NCBI RefSeq assembly: GCF_008807415.1
Contig: NZ_CP043626.1
Span: forward strand, 1,240,001-1,304,000
Direction: 5' to 3'
DNA: 64,000 bases
Origin: Pseudomonas denitrificans (nom. rej.)
GTDB lineage: Bacteria; Pseudomonadota; Gammaproteobacteria; Pseudomonadales; Pseudomonadaceae
Of the stretch, positions 26,506 to 35,768 are shown piece after piece. The translations under genes were made by a program, and so were the position numbers. The number at the start of each line of letters is the position of its first letter. Positions within the stretch are counted from its first letter, which is position 1. The notes under the pieces are model-generated. The model saw nothing but the letters and a program-made list of their open reading frames with translations, had not been told where the DNA came from and made no database searches.

Positions 26506-27999
26506 TCAGCGGCTGGCGCTGGCCTCCGGCGCCGGCGTGCCGCCGCCGAGCGCCTTGCACAGGGCGATCAGCGTCAGGCGCAGCTGGGTATCGCTGTCCA
26601 CCACATCGCGGCGCGACTGCAGGAACGCGCGCTGGGCGTCCAGCTCCACCAGGAAGTCGGTCATGCCGCCGGCATAGCGCGCCTTGGCCATGCCATAGGC
26701 GACTTCGCTGCTGTGCAGCTTCTCCTGCAGGCGCTGGTTGCGCTGGCGCTCGGCGCCGTAGTGGGTCAGCGCGTCGTCCACTTCCTGCCAGGCCTTGAGC
26801 ACGGTCTGCTGGTAGGACACCGCCGCTTCCTGCTGCTCCAGCTTGCGCAGGTTGATCTGCGAGCGCCGCCGGCCGTTGTCGAAGATCGGCAGCGACAGGC
26901 TCGGGCCGACGCTCCAGGTGCGGCTGCCCCAGTCGCTGAACTTGCCATCGTCGGCGGACTCGTAGCCGAAGCTCGCGCCCAGGCGAATGGACGGGTAGAG
27001 GTCTGCCACGGCCACGCCGATGTTGGCGGTGGCGGCGTGCAGCTGGGCCTCGGCGGCGCGGATATCCGGGCGACGGCGGGCCACTTCCGACGGCAGGCCG
27101 AGGCTCAGGTCGGGCGCTTGCGCAGTGGTCTGCGCGACGGGCTTCAGGTCATCGCGCAGGCTGCCGGGCTCGGCGCCGATCAGCACGCCGATCTGGTTGA
27201 TCGCCGCGCTTTCGCTGGCGTGCAGCTGCGGCAGGCTGGAGCGCAGGTCGGCGAGCTGGCCGCGCTGGCGTTCGACGTCGAAGTCGTCCACCAGGCCGCC
27301 GTCGGCGCGCACCTGGATCAGCTGCAGGGATTGCTCGGTAGCGACAATGTCCTGGTTGGCCACGACGATCTGCTGCTGTACGCCGCGCAGCTCGAAGTAG
27401 GCGCGGGCCAGTTCGGCCGAGACGCCCAGGCGGGTTTCCTCGAACATCGCCTGCTGCGCCGTCACGCTGGCATCGGCGGCTTCGATGGAGCGGCTCACGC
27501 GGCCCCACAGGTCGGGCTCCCAGGAGGCGTCGAAACCGGCCTGGTAAAGGGTGAAGGGCTGCGCCAGCACCTTGCTGATCTCGTCGCTGCTGGCGCCGGG
27601 GGCGATGCGCTGGATCATCAGCGCGTTGGCGCCGTTCTCGCTCATGCGCTGGCGGGTCACGCCGCCGGAAGCGTTGACATCCACGCCACGCTGGGCCGCC
27701 ACCATTTGCCGCTGCATGCGGCTCTGGGCGAAGCGCAGCACGGCGCTGTTGAGGTCGGGGCTAGCCTTGTCGGCGCGGCGTTGCAGGTTGTTCAGCACCG
27801 GGTCGTTGAACAGCGTCCACCAGTCTTCGCTGAGGTGGACATCGCCCTGGGCGGGGTGCAACTGCGCATCGCCCGAGTGCGCGGCCTGCCAGCTGGCCGG
27901 CGCCTGGGTTCGCGGCGCTTCGTAGTCGGGGCCGACGGCGCAGCCGGCGAGGCCTGTGCCGAGCAGGGCGAGGGAGACGAGGCGAGACGTGCGGTTCAT
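26506..27999 (-). CDS. Outer-membrane efflux lipoprotein, NodT/OprM family
   Basis: A 497-residue TolC-like channel lipoprotein with lipobox LAGC near residue 20, then VGPDYEAPR, typical of OprM/NodT proteins. Two internal repeats of the TolC fold are visible, including LGLPSEVARRRPDIRAAE. It probably provides the outer-membrane duct for the ABC-2 efflux system encoded just upstream on the same strand (28.4-33.5 kb), with one small membrane protein gene between. I prefer the ATG at 27999 with an AGGTG site. A GTG three codons earlier is also in frame. Confidence 0.92.
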   Translation of the reverse strand: MNRTSRLVSLALLGTGLAGCAVGPDYEAPRTQAPASWQAAHSGDAQLHPAQGDVHLSEDWWTLFNDPVLNNLQRRADKASPDLNSAVLRFAQSRMQRQMVAAQRGVDVNASGGVTRQRMSENGANALMIQRIAPGASSDEISKVLAQPFTLYQAGFDASWEPDLWGRVSRSIEAADASVTAQQAMFEETRLGVSAELARAYFELRGVQQQIVVANQDIVATEQSLQLIQVRADGGLVDDFDVERQRGQLADLRSSLPQLHASESAAINQIGVLIGAEPGSLRDDLKPVAQTTAQAPDLSLGLPSEVARRRPDIRAAEAQLHAATANIGVAVADLYPSIRLGASFGYESADDGKFSDWGSRTWSVGPSLSLPIFDNGRRRSQINLRKLEQQEAAVSYQQTVLKAWQEVDDALTHYGAERQRNQRLQEKLHSSEVAYGMAKARYAGGMTDFLVELDAQRAFLQSRRDVVDSDTQLRLTLIALCKALGGGTPAPEASASR

Positions 28000-28044
28000 C
28001 GATGGCACCTTTTCAGAATTGCACCTTTTCAGATTCGCTGGGCG

Positions 28045-28353
28045 CTAGTCATCGGACGAGCCCTCGAAACGCCGTGCGACGTAGCCCAGCAGCAGGCCTG
28101 CGGCAATGCCGGCGAGGCCCAGCGTCAGGCCCATGGAGCGGTTGCTGACCATGCCGACGTTTTTCACATGGGTCGGCAGACCGAGCAGGCCGATGAAGAA
28201 CAGCATCGCCAGCGACAGGGCGATCAGGTAGATGCCTCCGGCTCGCCAGGTGTCGGTCGGGATGCCCTTGCGGCGGCAGTACAGGTAGCCCAGCCCGAAC
28301 GGCAGGGCGAGCTGGGTGACGGCGAAGACGACGAATTGGCTGGTTTCGCTCAT
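28045..28353 (-). CDS. Small three-helix membrane protein of unknown function
   Basis: A 102-residue protein with three hydrophobic segments: residues 5-24, IYLIALSLAMLFFIGLLGL (41-59) and MGLTLGLAGIAAGLLLGYVA. It ends in an acidic tail, EGSSDD. It lies between the efflux lipoprotein gene and the ABC permease genes on the same strand, so it may belong to their transcript. I do not recognise a family, and no strong ribosome site is visible. Confidence 0.6.
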   Translation of the reverse strand: MSETSQFVVFAVTQLALPFGLGYLYCRRKGIPTDTWRAGGIYLIALSLAMLFFIGLLGLPTHVKNVGMVSNRSMGLTLGLAGIAAGLLLGYVARRFEGSSDD

Positions 28354-28421
28354 GGGTGGCGGCTTCTGAAGTGGGGTTCCGGGTGAGGGTATTGCATCGC
28401 GGGGCCATCTCCAGTGATCGA

Positions 28422-29525
28422 CTACGCAAGCCGGTGGCGGAACAGCCACGAGGCGAGCGGGAGGGTGACGGCGGCCACCACCAGCATGGGAATCAGGTTG
28501 TGCCAGACATCGGCCAGGGTCGCGCCTTCGAGGTAGACGCGTTGGATCAGGTCGATGCCGAAGCGCAGCGGGTTGGCGTAGGTCACCACCTGCAGGAATT
28601 CGGGCATGTTGCGCACCGGCGTGGCGAGGCCGGAGAGCAGCGTCAGCGGCATGATCAGCACGAAGGTGTAGAGCATTGCCTGCTGCATGTTCAGCGACAC
28701 CGCGCTGATCGACATGCCCAGCCCGACACAGGCGATGGTGAATACCGCCAGCCCGGCGTAGAGGTTGAACAGCGAACCGGCCATGGGTATTCGGAACCAG
28801 AACAGCGCCATCAGCAGCACCAGTGTGGCCTGCAGCATACCGATCAGCAGGGGCGGAATGGCCTTGCCGAGCATGATCTCCAGCGGCGTGTAGGGCGTCA
28901 CCAGCAACTGGTCGAAGGTGCCCTGTTCGCGTTCGCGGGCCACCGAGAGCGCGGTGAGCATCAGCGTCTGCATCATGCTCAGGGTGGCGATCAGCGCCGG
29001 GATCAGCGGCCAGCGGGTCTCCAGGTTGGGGTTGTACCAGGAGCGGCTGACCACGCTGATGGGCGCCGAGGCCAGGCCCTGTTCCTGGTTGAACTGCCCG
29101 ACCACCACGGCCAGCCCGGCAGCGGCGGAGCCGGCGGTGTTGGAGTTGCGCCCGTCGAGGATGACCTGGATCGGCGCCGGGTCGCCCTGCGCCAGGCGGG
29201 TCTGGAAATCCGACGGGATATGGATCACCAGCAGGGCCTTCTGCTCGTCGATCACCGTCTGGATTTCCTCCACGCGGGTCAGCGTCGCCACCCGGTGGAA
29301 GATACCGCTGCCGTCCAGGCGCGAGGCGAGGCGGGTGGAGGATTCGCTGTGGCTCAGGTCGAGGATGGCGTAGGGCGCATCGTTGAGGTCGAAGGTCACC
29401 GCGTAGCCGAACAGCACGCTCTGCATCAGCACCGGCGCCACCAGCACGATGCGGTTGGCCGGGTCCTTGAGGATCACCAGCAGTTCCTTGCGCCACAGGT
29501 TGAGGATGCGCCAGAGAAATTCCAT
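28422..29525 (-). CDS. ABC-2 type efflux permease (YbhR/YbhS-like), second permease
   Basis: A 367-residue ABC-2 permease. One N-terminal transmembrane helix (IVLVAPVLMQSVLFGYAV) is followed by a large extracytoplasmic domain. Five C-terminal helices then include the ABC-2 signature region AREREQGTFDQLLVTPYTPLEIMLGK. With the neighbouring permease it should form the heterodimeric membrane unit powered by the double ATPase upstream. The ATG at 29525 overlaps nothing but follows the first permease by five bases. The substrate is unknown. E. coli YbhFSR exports cationic drugs and Na+. Confidence 0.88.
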   Translation of the reverse strand: MEFLWRILNLWRKELLVILKDPANRIVLVAPVLMQSVLFGYAVTFDLNDAPYAILDLSHSESSTRLASRLDGSGIFHRVATLTRVEEIQTVIDEQKALLVIHIPSDFQTRLAQGDPAPIQVILDGRNSNTAGSAAAGLAVVVGQFNQEQGLASAPISVVSRSWYNPNLETRWPLIPALIATLSMMQTLMLTALSVAREREQGTFDQLLVTPYTPLEIMLGKAIPPLLIGMLQATLVLLMALFWFRIPMAGSLFNLYAGLAVFTIACVGLGMSISAVSLNMQQAMLYTFVLIMPLTLLSGLATPVRNMPEFLQVVTYANPLRFGIDLIQRVYLEGATLADVWHNLIPMLVVAAVTLPLASWLFRHRLA

Positions 29526-29530
29526 GGGAT

Positions 29531-30673
29531 TCAGTCCAGCCGCTTGCGCGTCACCATCCGCGCCAGGCCCAGCAGGGCGACGGCGTAGGCGGCGAGGATG
29601 GCGCAGTTCTTGAGGATCATCGGCCAGAAGTCGCCGGCCAGGAACAGGGATTTCACCAGCTCCATGAAGTAGGTTGCCGGCAGCAGGTTGCCGATCACCC
29701 GGATCGCGGTTGGCACGTTGCGCAGGTCGAAGATGAAGCCCGAGAGCATCATCGCCGGCAGGAAGCTGGCGAGCAGGGCGATCTGGCTGGCGAGGAACTG
29801 GTTCTTGGTCACCGCCGAGATCAGCAGGCCGATGCCCAGCGCCACCAGCATGTAGAGCATCGAGGCGATCACCAGCACGACGAAGGAGCCGTAGATCGGC
29901 ACGTCGAACAGGAAACGCGCGGCGAGCAGGCACAGGGCGAGGCCGATCATGCCGATGCCGAAGCAGGGGATGATCTTCGCCAGGAGGATTTCCACCGGCC
30001 GCACCGGCGTGACGAACAGCGCCTCCAGCGTGCCGCGCTCCCATTCGCGAGCCATCACCAGCGCGGTGAGAAAGGCGCCGACCAGGGTCATGATCAGCAC
30101 GATCAGCCCCGGCACCAGGTACCAGGTGCTGGTGTTGGCGGCGTTGAACCACATGCGCTGGACGATGGTGACCGCGCCGCGCTGATCCGTGGATTGGGCC
30201 GTGCTGCCGGCGCTGCGGTCGGCCTGCTTCTCGCCATAGCCGGCCAGGGCGCTGCTGACGTAGGTGGAGACGCTGGCGGCGCGGGTGGCATCCGAGCCCT
30301 GCACAAGTACCTGGACCTGCGCATTGCCGTCGTTCAGGCGGCGGGTGAAATCGGCAGGGAACTGCACCAGCGCGTCCACCTCGCGCGCCTTCATCAGCGC
30401 CTCGCCTTCGGCGAAGGAGCGCACCAGGTGAGGCTCCAGGTACTCGGTGCGGCTGATCCCGGCAGCCACGTCGCGGGCCACGGGGGACGGGTCGTCGAGG
30501 ACGATGGCGACGATGGCGCGCTTCACGTCCAGCGACAGGCCGTAGCCGAAGATCAGGATCAGCGCGATGGGCAGGCCGATGCCGATCAGCAGGTTGCTGC
30601 GGTCGCGCACCAGCTGCCGCACTTCCTTGCGCGTCAGCGAGGCGAGGCGCCGCCAGAAGCCGCCGGCGCTCAT
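29531..30673 (-). CDS. ybhS: ABC-2 type efflux permease (YbhS-like), first permease
   Basis: A 380-residue ABC-2 permease with the same layout as its neighbour: helix LLIGIGLPIALILIFGYGL near residues 28-46, an extracytoplasmic domain, then AREWERGTLEALFVTPVRPVEILLAK and five more helices. It overlaps the ATPase stop (30670-30673), so the genes are coupled. The operon order HlyD, ATPase, permease, permease equals ybhG-ybhF-ybhS-ybhR of E. coli, which supports the symbol. The symbol is by synteny, not by function. Confidence 0.85.
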   Translation of the reverse strand: MSAGGFWRRLASLTRKEVRQLVRDRSNLLIGIGLPIALILIFGYGLSLDVKRAIVAIVLDDPSPVARDVAAGISRTEYLEPHLVRSFAEGEALMKAREVDALVQFPADFTRRLNDGNAQVQVLVQGSDATRAASVSTYVSSALAGYGEKQADRSAGSTAQSTDQRGAVTIVQRMWFNAANTSTWYLVPGLIVLIMTLVGAFLTALVMAREWERGTLEALFVTPVRPVEILLAKIIPCFGIGMIGLALCLLAARFLFDVPIYGSFVVLVIASMLYMLVALGIGLLISAVTKNQFLASQIALLASFLPAMMLSGFIFDLRNVPTAIRVIGNLLPATYFMELVKSLFLAGDFWPMILKNCAILAAYAVALLGLARMVTRKRLD

Positions 30674-32466
30674 GCCGCGCCCGCCTTGGCCTGATGGCGG
30701 TTGCTTTCGACGCGATTGCTCTCAAGGCGATTGCTTTCAACGATCTGGATAAAAGCCTGCTCCATGTTCAGCGTGCTGCCCTTGCCGCCGGCCTGTTCGC
30801 GGACTTCCTGCGGGGTGCCCATGGCCAGCAGCTTGCCGGCATCCTGGATGACGATGCGGTCGCAGTACTCGGCCTCTTCCATGAAGTGGGTGGTGATGAT
30901 GATGGTGGTGCCGGAGGCCGCCAGCGCCGTGATGCGCTGCCAGAAGCCCCGGCGGGCGAGGGGATCGGCGCCGCTGGTGGGTTCGTCGAGAAAGAGGATT
31001 TCCGGCTCGTGGAGCAGCCCGACCGCCATCGCCAGGCGCTGCTTGAAGCCGCCGGGCAGCTGGCCGCTGGGCGAGTCCTCCTGGCCGCTGAGGTCGAACT
31101 GCCGGGACACCGCGTCCATTCGCTGGCTCAGGCGCTTGCCGCCCAGGCCATAGGCGCCGCCGAAGAAGCGCAGGTTCTCGGCGACCGAGAGGTTGCCGTA
31201 GAGGGAGAACTTCTGCGACACGTAGCCGACTTTGCGCCGCGCCTGGGCCCGCGCGTGGCGCAGGTTGACCCCGGCGACCTGCAGAGTGCCGCTGGTGGCC
31301 GGCAGCAGCCCGCAGAGCATGCGGAAGGTGGTGGTCTTGCCGGCGCCGTTGGGCCCGAGCAGGCCGAAGATTTCCCCGCGGCGCACGCTGAAGCTGGTGC
31401 TGGCGACGGCGGTGAAGTCGCCGAACTTGCGCACCAGGTCCTTCACTTCGATCACTGCTTCGTTGCTGTCGTCATGACGGTGAGTACCGGCTTTCAGGGA
31501 TTCCATGTCGACGGCTTCGGCATCGCTGCGGGCGCGCAGGAGGAACATGAAGCCGTCTTCCAGGCGCGCGTCCACCTGGCGTACCGGTGCGCCGTCGAGC
31601 ATCTGCTCGAGCTTGCCCTGGTCGGCGTCCGACTGACGGATGAAACGCACCTCGCCGGACTGCGGCACCGCGTCGACGATGTTCTGGTGGTCGTCCAGCA
31701 GCCGCGCCTGCAGGGTGCGCGCGGGCTCGTCGGCGGGCGGAGTGGCGATGAAACAGAGGTTGTCGGCGTGTTCGCGGATCGACGCCGGGTCGCCCTTGGC
31801 CATCAGCTGGCCCTGGTGCAGCAGGAAGACTTCGGCGCAGCGCTCGGCTTCGTCCATGTAGGAGGTGGAGACCAGCACGCTGAGCTGCTCCTGCTCGATC
31901 AGCTGCTGGATGATCTCCCACAGCTCGCGGCGCGACAGCGGATCGACGCCGACGGTGGGCTCGTCGAGCAGCAGCAGGTCCGGCGAACGCACCAGGGTGC
32001 AGGCCAGGCCCAGCTTCTGTTTCATGCCGCCGGAGAGCTTGCCCGCCGGGCGATCGGTGAAACGTGCCAGGTCGGTCATCTCCAGCAGGCGCTGGTAGCG
32101 CTCCTGGCGCTCCTTGTGCGGCACGCCGTGGAGGTCGGCGTAGAGGTCGAGGTTCTCCTGCACGCTCAGGTCCTCGTAGAGGCCGAAGCGCTGCGGCATG
32201 TAGCTGATACGGTCCTGCACCTGCTGCGGGTGGGCGTGGACGTCCACGTCCAGCACCGTGAGCGTGCCGGCGTCGGCCTGCAGCAGTCCGGCGACCAGAC
32301 GCAGGAAGGTGGTCTTGCCGGCGCCGTCCGGGCCCACCAGCGCGGTGAGCTGGCCGCGCGGGATGTCCAGGCTGATGTCCTTGAGCGCCTGCACGGTCTT
32401 GCCCGACTCTTTCACCAGAAAGTGCTTGGCTAGGCCCTCGGCGCGAATTACTGGAGCGTCAGACAT
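30670..32466 (-). CDS. ybhF: Double ABC ATPase of the YbhGFSR-type efflux system
   Basis: A 598-residue protein with two ATP-binding domains. The first has Walker A GPDGAGKTTF, signature KLSGGMKQKL and Walker B LLLDEPTVGVD. The second has GPNGAGKTTTF, a variant signature QLPGGFKQRL and ILFLDEPTSGAD. It powers the two ABC-2 permeases that follow. The C-terminus carries a tandem repeat ESNRLESNRVESNR encoded by three 15-base units (30697-30741). The start at 32466 overlaps the HlyD-type gene stop by one base. The LPGG signature in the second site is common in this family. Confidence 0.92.
   Translation of the reverse strand: MSDAPVIRAEGLAKHFLVKESGKTVQALKDISLDIPRGQLTALVGPDGAGKTTFLRLVAGLLQADAGTLTVLDVDVHAHPQQVQDRISYMPQRFGLYEDLSVQENLDLYADLHGVPHKERQERYQRLLEMTDLARFTDRPAGKLSGGMKQKLGLACTLVRSPDLLLLDEPTVGVDPLSRRELWEIIQQLIEQEQLSVLVSTSYMDEAERCAEVFLLHQGQLMAKGDPASIREHADNLCFIATPPADEPARTLQARLLDDHQNIVDAVPQSGEVRFIRQSDADQGKLEQMLDGAPVRQVDARLEDGFMFLLRARSDAEAVDMESLKAGTHRHDDSNEAVIEVKDLVRKFGDFTAVASTSFSVRRGEIFGLLGPNGAGKTTTFRMLCGLLPATSGTLQVAGVNLRHARAQARRKVGYVSQKFSLYGNLSVAENLRFFGGAYGLGGKRLSQRMDAVSRQFDLSGQEDSPSGQLPGGFKQRLAMAVGLLHEPEILFLDEPTSGADPLARRGFWQRITALAASGTTIIITTHFMEEAEYCDRIVIQDAGKLLAMGTPQEVREQAGGKGSTLNMEQAFIQIVESNRLESNRVESNRHQAKAGAA
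30697..30741. repeat. Three tandem 15-base units at the 3' end of ybhF
   Basis: GCGGTTGCTTTCGAC, GCGATTGCTCTCAAG and GCGATTGCTTTCAAC follow each other without gap and encode (V/L)ESNR repeats on the minus strand. The number of units is likely to vary between strains. The encoded tail adds charge to the ATPase C-terminus. Confidence 0.85.
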
Positions 32467-33467
32467 CAGCGCGGCTCGTCGGCGAAGCGCACCGTGGCCG
32501 GCATGCCCAGGCGCAGGCGGTTGTCCGGGTCGGCCACCAGCACGCGCACCTCGTAGACGAGGCTGGTGCGCAGCTCCTCGGTCTGCACCGATTTCGGGGT
32601 GAACTCGGCCACCGAGGAAATGAAGCCGATATGGCCGTCGATGGCCTGGTCCGGGTGGCTGTCGGTGAACACCTGGGTTTTCATGCCGGGCTTGATGCGG
32701 CCCAGGTTGGTTTCGCTGACGTAGGCGCGAATCCACTTCGGATCGGTCAGCGCCAGGGAGTACACCGGGCGCTGCGGCGAGGCCATGTCGCCGGGCTCCA
32801 GCAGGCGCGAGCGCACGGTGGCGTTCTGCGGCGCCTTGAGGTCGGCTTCATCGAGGTTGTGCTGCAGCAGCGCCACGTCCGCACGGGCGGCGGCGAGCTG
32901 GGCGTCGGCCTGGGCGATGTCTTCCGCGCGCGGGCCGATCTGCGCCAGGCGCAGGGACTTCTGCCGGTCTTCCAGCTCGGCCTGGGCGACCTTCTGCTGC
33001 GAGGTGGCGCTGTCGATGTCCTGCTGGCTGACGGCGCGGCCGCCGGGGCTGTTGGCGCGGATGCTCTGCAGCCGGCGCAACTGGGTGTTGGCAAGGTCGA
33101 GCTGGGCGCGAGCGGCCTTGTCCTGGGCTTTCGCCCGGTCGATGTCCTCGGGGCGCGAGCCGTTCTTCAGGCGCAGCAGGTTCTGCTCCTGGGCGGCAAT
33201 CTGTGCCCGGGCCTTGTCGATCTGCAGGCGCAGGGCGCGGGTGTCCAGGCTGGCCAGCACGTCGCCGGCTTTCACCACGTCGCCTTCCTCGACATTCATC
33301 TTCGCGATGCGCTCGCTGCCGGTGAAGGCCAGCGACACCTGACGGATGTCCACGTTGCCGTAGAGCACCAGGCGTTTGTCATCACTTTCGCGGGACTGCA
33401 GGTACCACCACAGCCCGCCCCCCAGCAGCAGCGCAACGAGCGCCACCAGCACCAGCTTCTTAGGCAT
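32466..33467 (-). CDS. ybhG: Periplasmic adaptor of the ABC efflux system (YbhG/HlyD family)
   Basis: A 333-residue membrane-fusion protein. It has an N-terminal anchor (LVLVALVALLLGGGLWWYL), a lipoyl/biotinyl-type half domain around GDVVKAGDVLASLD and a long coiled hairpin (about residues 75-200, rich in Ala/Gln/Arg). After it come beta-barrel segments ending in RLRLGMPATVRF. It links the ABC-2 permeases to an outer-membrane channel, here probably the OprM-like lipoprotein at 26.5 kb. It is the first gene of the operon, so the promoter should lie between it and the divergent small gene at 33636. Confidence 0.9.
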   Translation of the reverse strand: MPKKLVLVALVALLLGGGLWWYLQSRESDDKRLVLYGNVDIRQVSLAFTGSERIAKMNVEEGDVVKAGDVLASLDTRALRLQIDKARAQIAAQEQNLLRLKNGSRPEDIDRAKAQDKAARAQLDLANTQLRRLQSIRANSPGGRAVSQQDIDSATSQQKVAQAELEDRQKSLRLAQIGPRAEDIAQADAQLAAARADVALLQHNLDEADLKAPQNATVRSRLLEPGDMASPQRPVYSLALTDPKWIRAYVSETNLGRIKPGMKTQVFTDSHPDQAIDGHIGFISSVAEFTPKSVQTEELRTSLVYEVRVLVADPDNRLRLGMPATVRFADEPR

Positions 33468-33635
33468 CGGCCCATCCCTGATTCATGACAGCCCGGTGAA
33501 GGATAGACAGTTATTCGCCCCAGGACTCTGACGCAGGCCGCTACCCCGCGTCGCAGAGCCTGCCCTTCGTCAGCTGCCGTGCCGCTGGGGGCGTCGCCTG
33601 TTAGCGTGGAGAGACATCCCGATGGAGATGCCACC

Positions 33636-33866
33636 ATGGGCAAAGACGAAAACACCACGAGCGCGCACCGGGCGTCCTTGTACCTGCGCGCCCAGCGGAT
33701 TCAATGGTTCGGCCTGGTCCTGCTGTTCCTGGCCGTGGGGCTTGCGGCGTTGACCGACTTCCTGCAGCGCGATGGCGGTGTGGCGACCATTGTCGCCTTC
33801 GCTGTGGTCGGCGCGCTGGCGCTGGTGGTGGCGCGGTTCATCCTGATGCGGCCGAAGCCTGTGTAG
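33636..33866 (+). CDS. Small two-helix membrane protein
   Basis: A 76-residue protein with two transmembrane segments (WFGLVLLFLAVGLAALTDFL and VATIVAFAVVGALALVVARF) and a hydrophilic N-terminus. The ATG at 33636 has a GGAG site eight bases upstream. The frame extends upstream without support. It is divergent from ybhG. No family or function recognised. Confidence 0.65.
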   Translation: MGKDENTTSAHRASLYLRAQRIQWFGLVLLFLAVGLAALTDFLQRDGGVATIVAFAVVGALALVVARFILMRPKPV

Positions 33867-33893
33867 GAGCCACCGGTACTGGGCCGATACGGC

Positions 33894-34079
33894 TCAGCGC
33901 CGCGGAATGGACTGCACCTGCGGCTGCATCTGCTGCTGCGGGATGTTCCGGTAGCCCATCTGGCCCTCTTCCATGGGCGGCGGGCGTGGTGCGTCGTGGT
34001 CGTTGTGGCTGCCGCAGGACGAGCCGCCCAGCAGCACGGCCAGCGCGCCGATCATGAGTAGAGCGGTGGTTTTTCCCAT
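33894..34079 (-). CDS. Small secreted or lipoprotein-like protein
   Basis: A 61-residue protein with a signal-like N-terminus (MGKTTALLMIGALAVLLGG) and a cysteine in SSCGSHND. The cysteine context is not a textbook lipobox, because Gly rather than Leu is at -3. The mature part is Gln/Pro-rich (IPQQQMQPQVQSIP). An AGGAG site supports the start at 34079. It is convergent with the small membrane protein gene. Function unknown. Confidence 0.6.
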   Translation of the reverse strand: MGKTTALLMIGALAVLLGGSSCGSHNDHDAPRPPPMEEGQMGYRNIPQQQMQPQVQSIPRR

Positions 34080-34301
34080 GGTGGTTGCTCCTGGTGAGCC
34101 GTCCTTCCAGTGAAAACGAAAACCCGCCGGTGAGCCGGCCGGTCGGACGAATGGGGGCGCCGCAACCGGCCCGCCGGTTTCCCTGGCAATCGCTTGAAAT
34201 CCCGCTGTTTTCGCGCGGTTACGATCGTGCAGATTGCCATGGATCAACCATACTCAGGCGACTCGCTCCGGCGTTGTGCTCGGGGGAACAAGGAGGGCGG
34301 G

Positions 34302-34670
34302 ATGCTCGACTATTTTGCGCTGGGGGTACTGATCTTTGTCGGATTGGTACTGTTCTACGGGATCATCGTGCTGCACGACATTCCTTATGAGATTGCGGTA
34401 CACCGCAACCATCCCCACCAGGACGCGATCCACGCGGCCGGCTGGGTAAGCCTTTTCACGCTGCATGCGCTGTGGCCGTTCCTGTGGATCTGGGCCATGT
34501 TGTACCGCGAGGACCGGGGTTGGGGCTTCCATCACGGCAAGACGCCGGCGCAGGAGGCGCAATACCTGGAACAGCAGCTGGCCGAGCTGCGTCAGCGCCT
34601 GGATGCGCTGGAAGGCCGCCAGAACTCGCCTGCCGCACCGGCGACCACTCAACCGGGCGGGGAGGGCTGA
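34302..34670 (+). CDS. yiaW: DUF3302 inner-membrane protein, YiaW-like
   Basis: A 122-residue protein. It has an N-terminal helix (FALGVLIFVGLVLFYGIIVL), the conserved HDIPYEIAVHRNHPHQDAIHAAGWVSLFTLH segment, a second helix LWPFLWIWAMLY and a C-terminal coiled coil (EQQLAELRQRLDALE). This matches the DUF3302/YiaW family, which is usually paired with a HlyD-family YiaV as here, with a 3-base gap. AGGAGG lies just before the ATG at 34302. It probably supports the adaptor in an uncharacterised export or envelope function. Confidence 0.82.
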   Translation: MLDYFALGVLIFVGLVLFYGIIVLHDIPYEIAVHRNHPHQDAIHAAGWVSLFTLHALWPFLWIWAMLYREDRGWGFHHGKTPAQEAQYLEQQLAELRQRLDALEGRQNSPAAPATTQPGGEG

Positions 34671-34673
34671 GCC

Positions 34674-35633
34674 ATGGACCTGTTGCTGATCCTCACCTAC
34701 ACAGCCTTCTGCGTCGCCATCTTCAAGATCTTCCGCATCCCGCTGAACAAGTGGACGGTACCTACCGCCGCGCTCGGCGGCATCGTGCTGATCGGTACGC
34801 TGATCTTCCTGATGAACTACAACCACCCGTATTCCGAGGTGGCGCGCACCTACTTCGTCACCACGCCGGTGATCCCGGTGGTTACCGGGCAAGTGGTGGA
34901 GGTGCCGGTCAAGGGGAACGAGATCATCGAGAAGGGAGCCGTGCTGTTCCGCATCGATCCCAAACCCTTCCAGCTCAAGCTGGATTCGCTTAAGGCGCAA
35001 CTGGTCTCGGCGCGCGCCGACCAGGCCCGCGCCCGTGAGCTGGCGCTGCGCAACGTCGGCAACAAGCGCGACGTGGACCTGACCACCGCCCGCGTCGATG
35101 ACCTCAACGCGCAGGTGGCCCTGGCTCAGTTCAACCTGGACAACACCGTGGTGCGCGCGCCCTCGCGGGGCTTCGTCAGCCACGTGTCGCTGCGTCCCGG
35201 GATGATGGCCAGCCGCTTGCCGCTGCGCCCCTCGATGGTCTTCGTACCGGATGAAGGTCCGTATTTCACCGCCTGGATGCGCCAGAACAGCCAGCTGCGC
35301 CTGACCGTCGGCGACGAGGCCGAAGTCGCCTTCGACGGCATACCCGGCAGGGTCTTCGCCGGCACCGTGGACAAGGTCCTGCCGGTGATCGGCGAGGGCC
35401 AGGTGCAGCCTTCCGGCACCCTGATCAGCTACACCGGCTCCCCGCCGCCGGGTCGGGTACCGGTGTTGATCAAGATCACCGACCCGGATTTCGCCCAGTA
35501 CGCCAGCATCATGCCCGGCGGCTCCTACGGCCAGGCGGCGCTCTACAGCGAGCATTTCCACCATGTGGCGATCATGCGCAAGATCCTCCTGCGCATGGCG
35601 GCCTGGATGAACTACATCTTCCCGTTCCACTGA
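34674..35633 (+). CDS. yiaV: HlyD/EmrA-family membrane-fusion protein, YiaV-like
   Basis: A 319-residue adaptor. It has an N-terminal anchor (IVLIGTLIFLMNY), a biotinyl-type segment TGQVVEVPVKGNEIIEKGAVLFRIDP, a short alpha hairpin and the barrel segment FNLDNTVVRAPSRGFVSHV typical of HlyD_D23 proteins. It pairs with the YiaW-like protein three bases upstream. There is no dedicated transporter gene next to it, so its partner pump is unknown. The C-terminus ends in a hydrophobic region (MNYIFPFH). Confidence 0.88.
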   Translation: MDLLLILTYTAFCVAIFKIFRIPLNKWTVPTAALGGIVLIGTLIFLMNYNHPYSEVARTYFVTTPVIPVVTGQVVEVPVKGNEIIEKGAVLFRIDPKPFQLKLDSLKAQLVSARADQARARELALRNVGNKRDVDLTTARVDDLNAQVALAQFNLDNTVVRAPSRGFVSHVSLRPGMMASRLPLRPSMVFVPDEGPYFTAWMRQNSQLRLTVGDEAEVAFDGIPGRVFAGTVDKVLPVIGEGQVQPSGTLISYTGSPPPGRVPVLIKITDPDFAQYASIMPGGSYGQAALYSEHFHHVAIMRKILLRMAAWMNYIFPFH

Positions 35634-35646
35634 TTCGCGGCATTGC

Positions 35647-35666
35647 GGCGCCCCCACGGGGGCGCC
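35647..35666. terminator. GC-rich hairpin after yiaV
   Basis: GGCGCCCC and GGGGCGCC form a perfect stem 14 bases after the yiaV stop. There is no T-run, so it may stabilise the 3' end rather than terminate intrinsically. Confidence 0.5.
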
Positions 35667-35768
35667 TGCGCGTGGGCGTCCGTCTGCGCGCGAACAACAC
35701 GGGGGAGGGGGTAGCGCAGTCTCCTGCCGTACAACCTGGCGACATCGATAGCTCAACCGGAGAACCCT

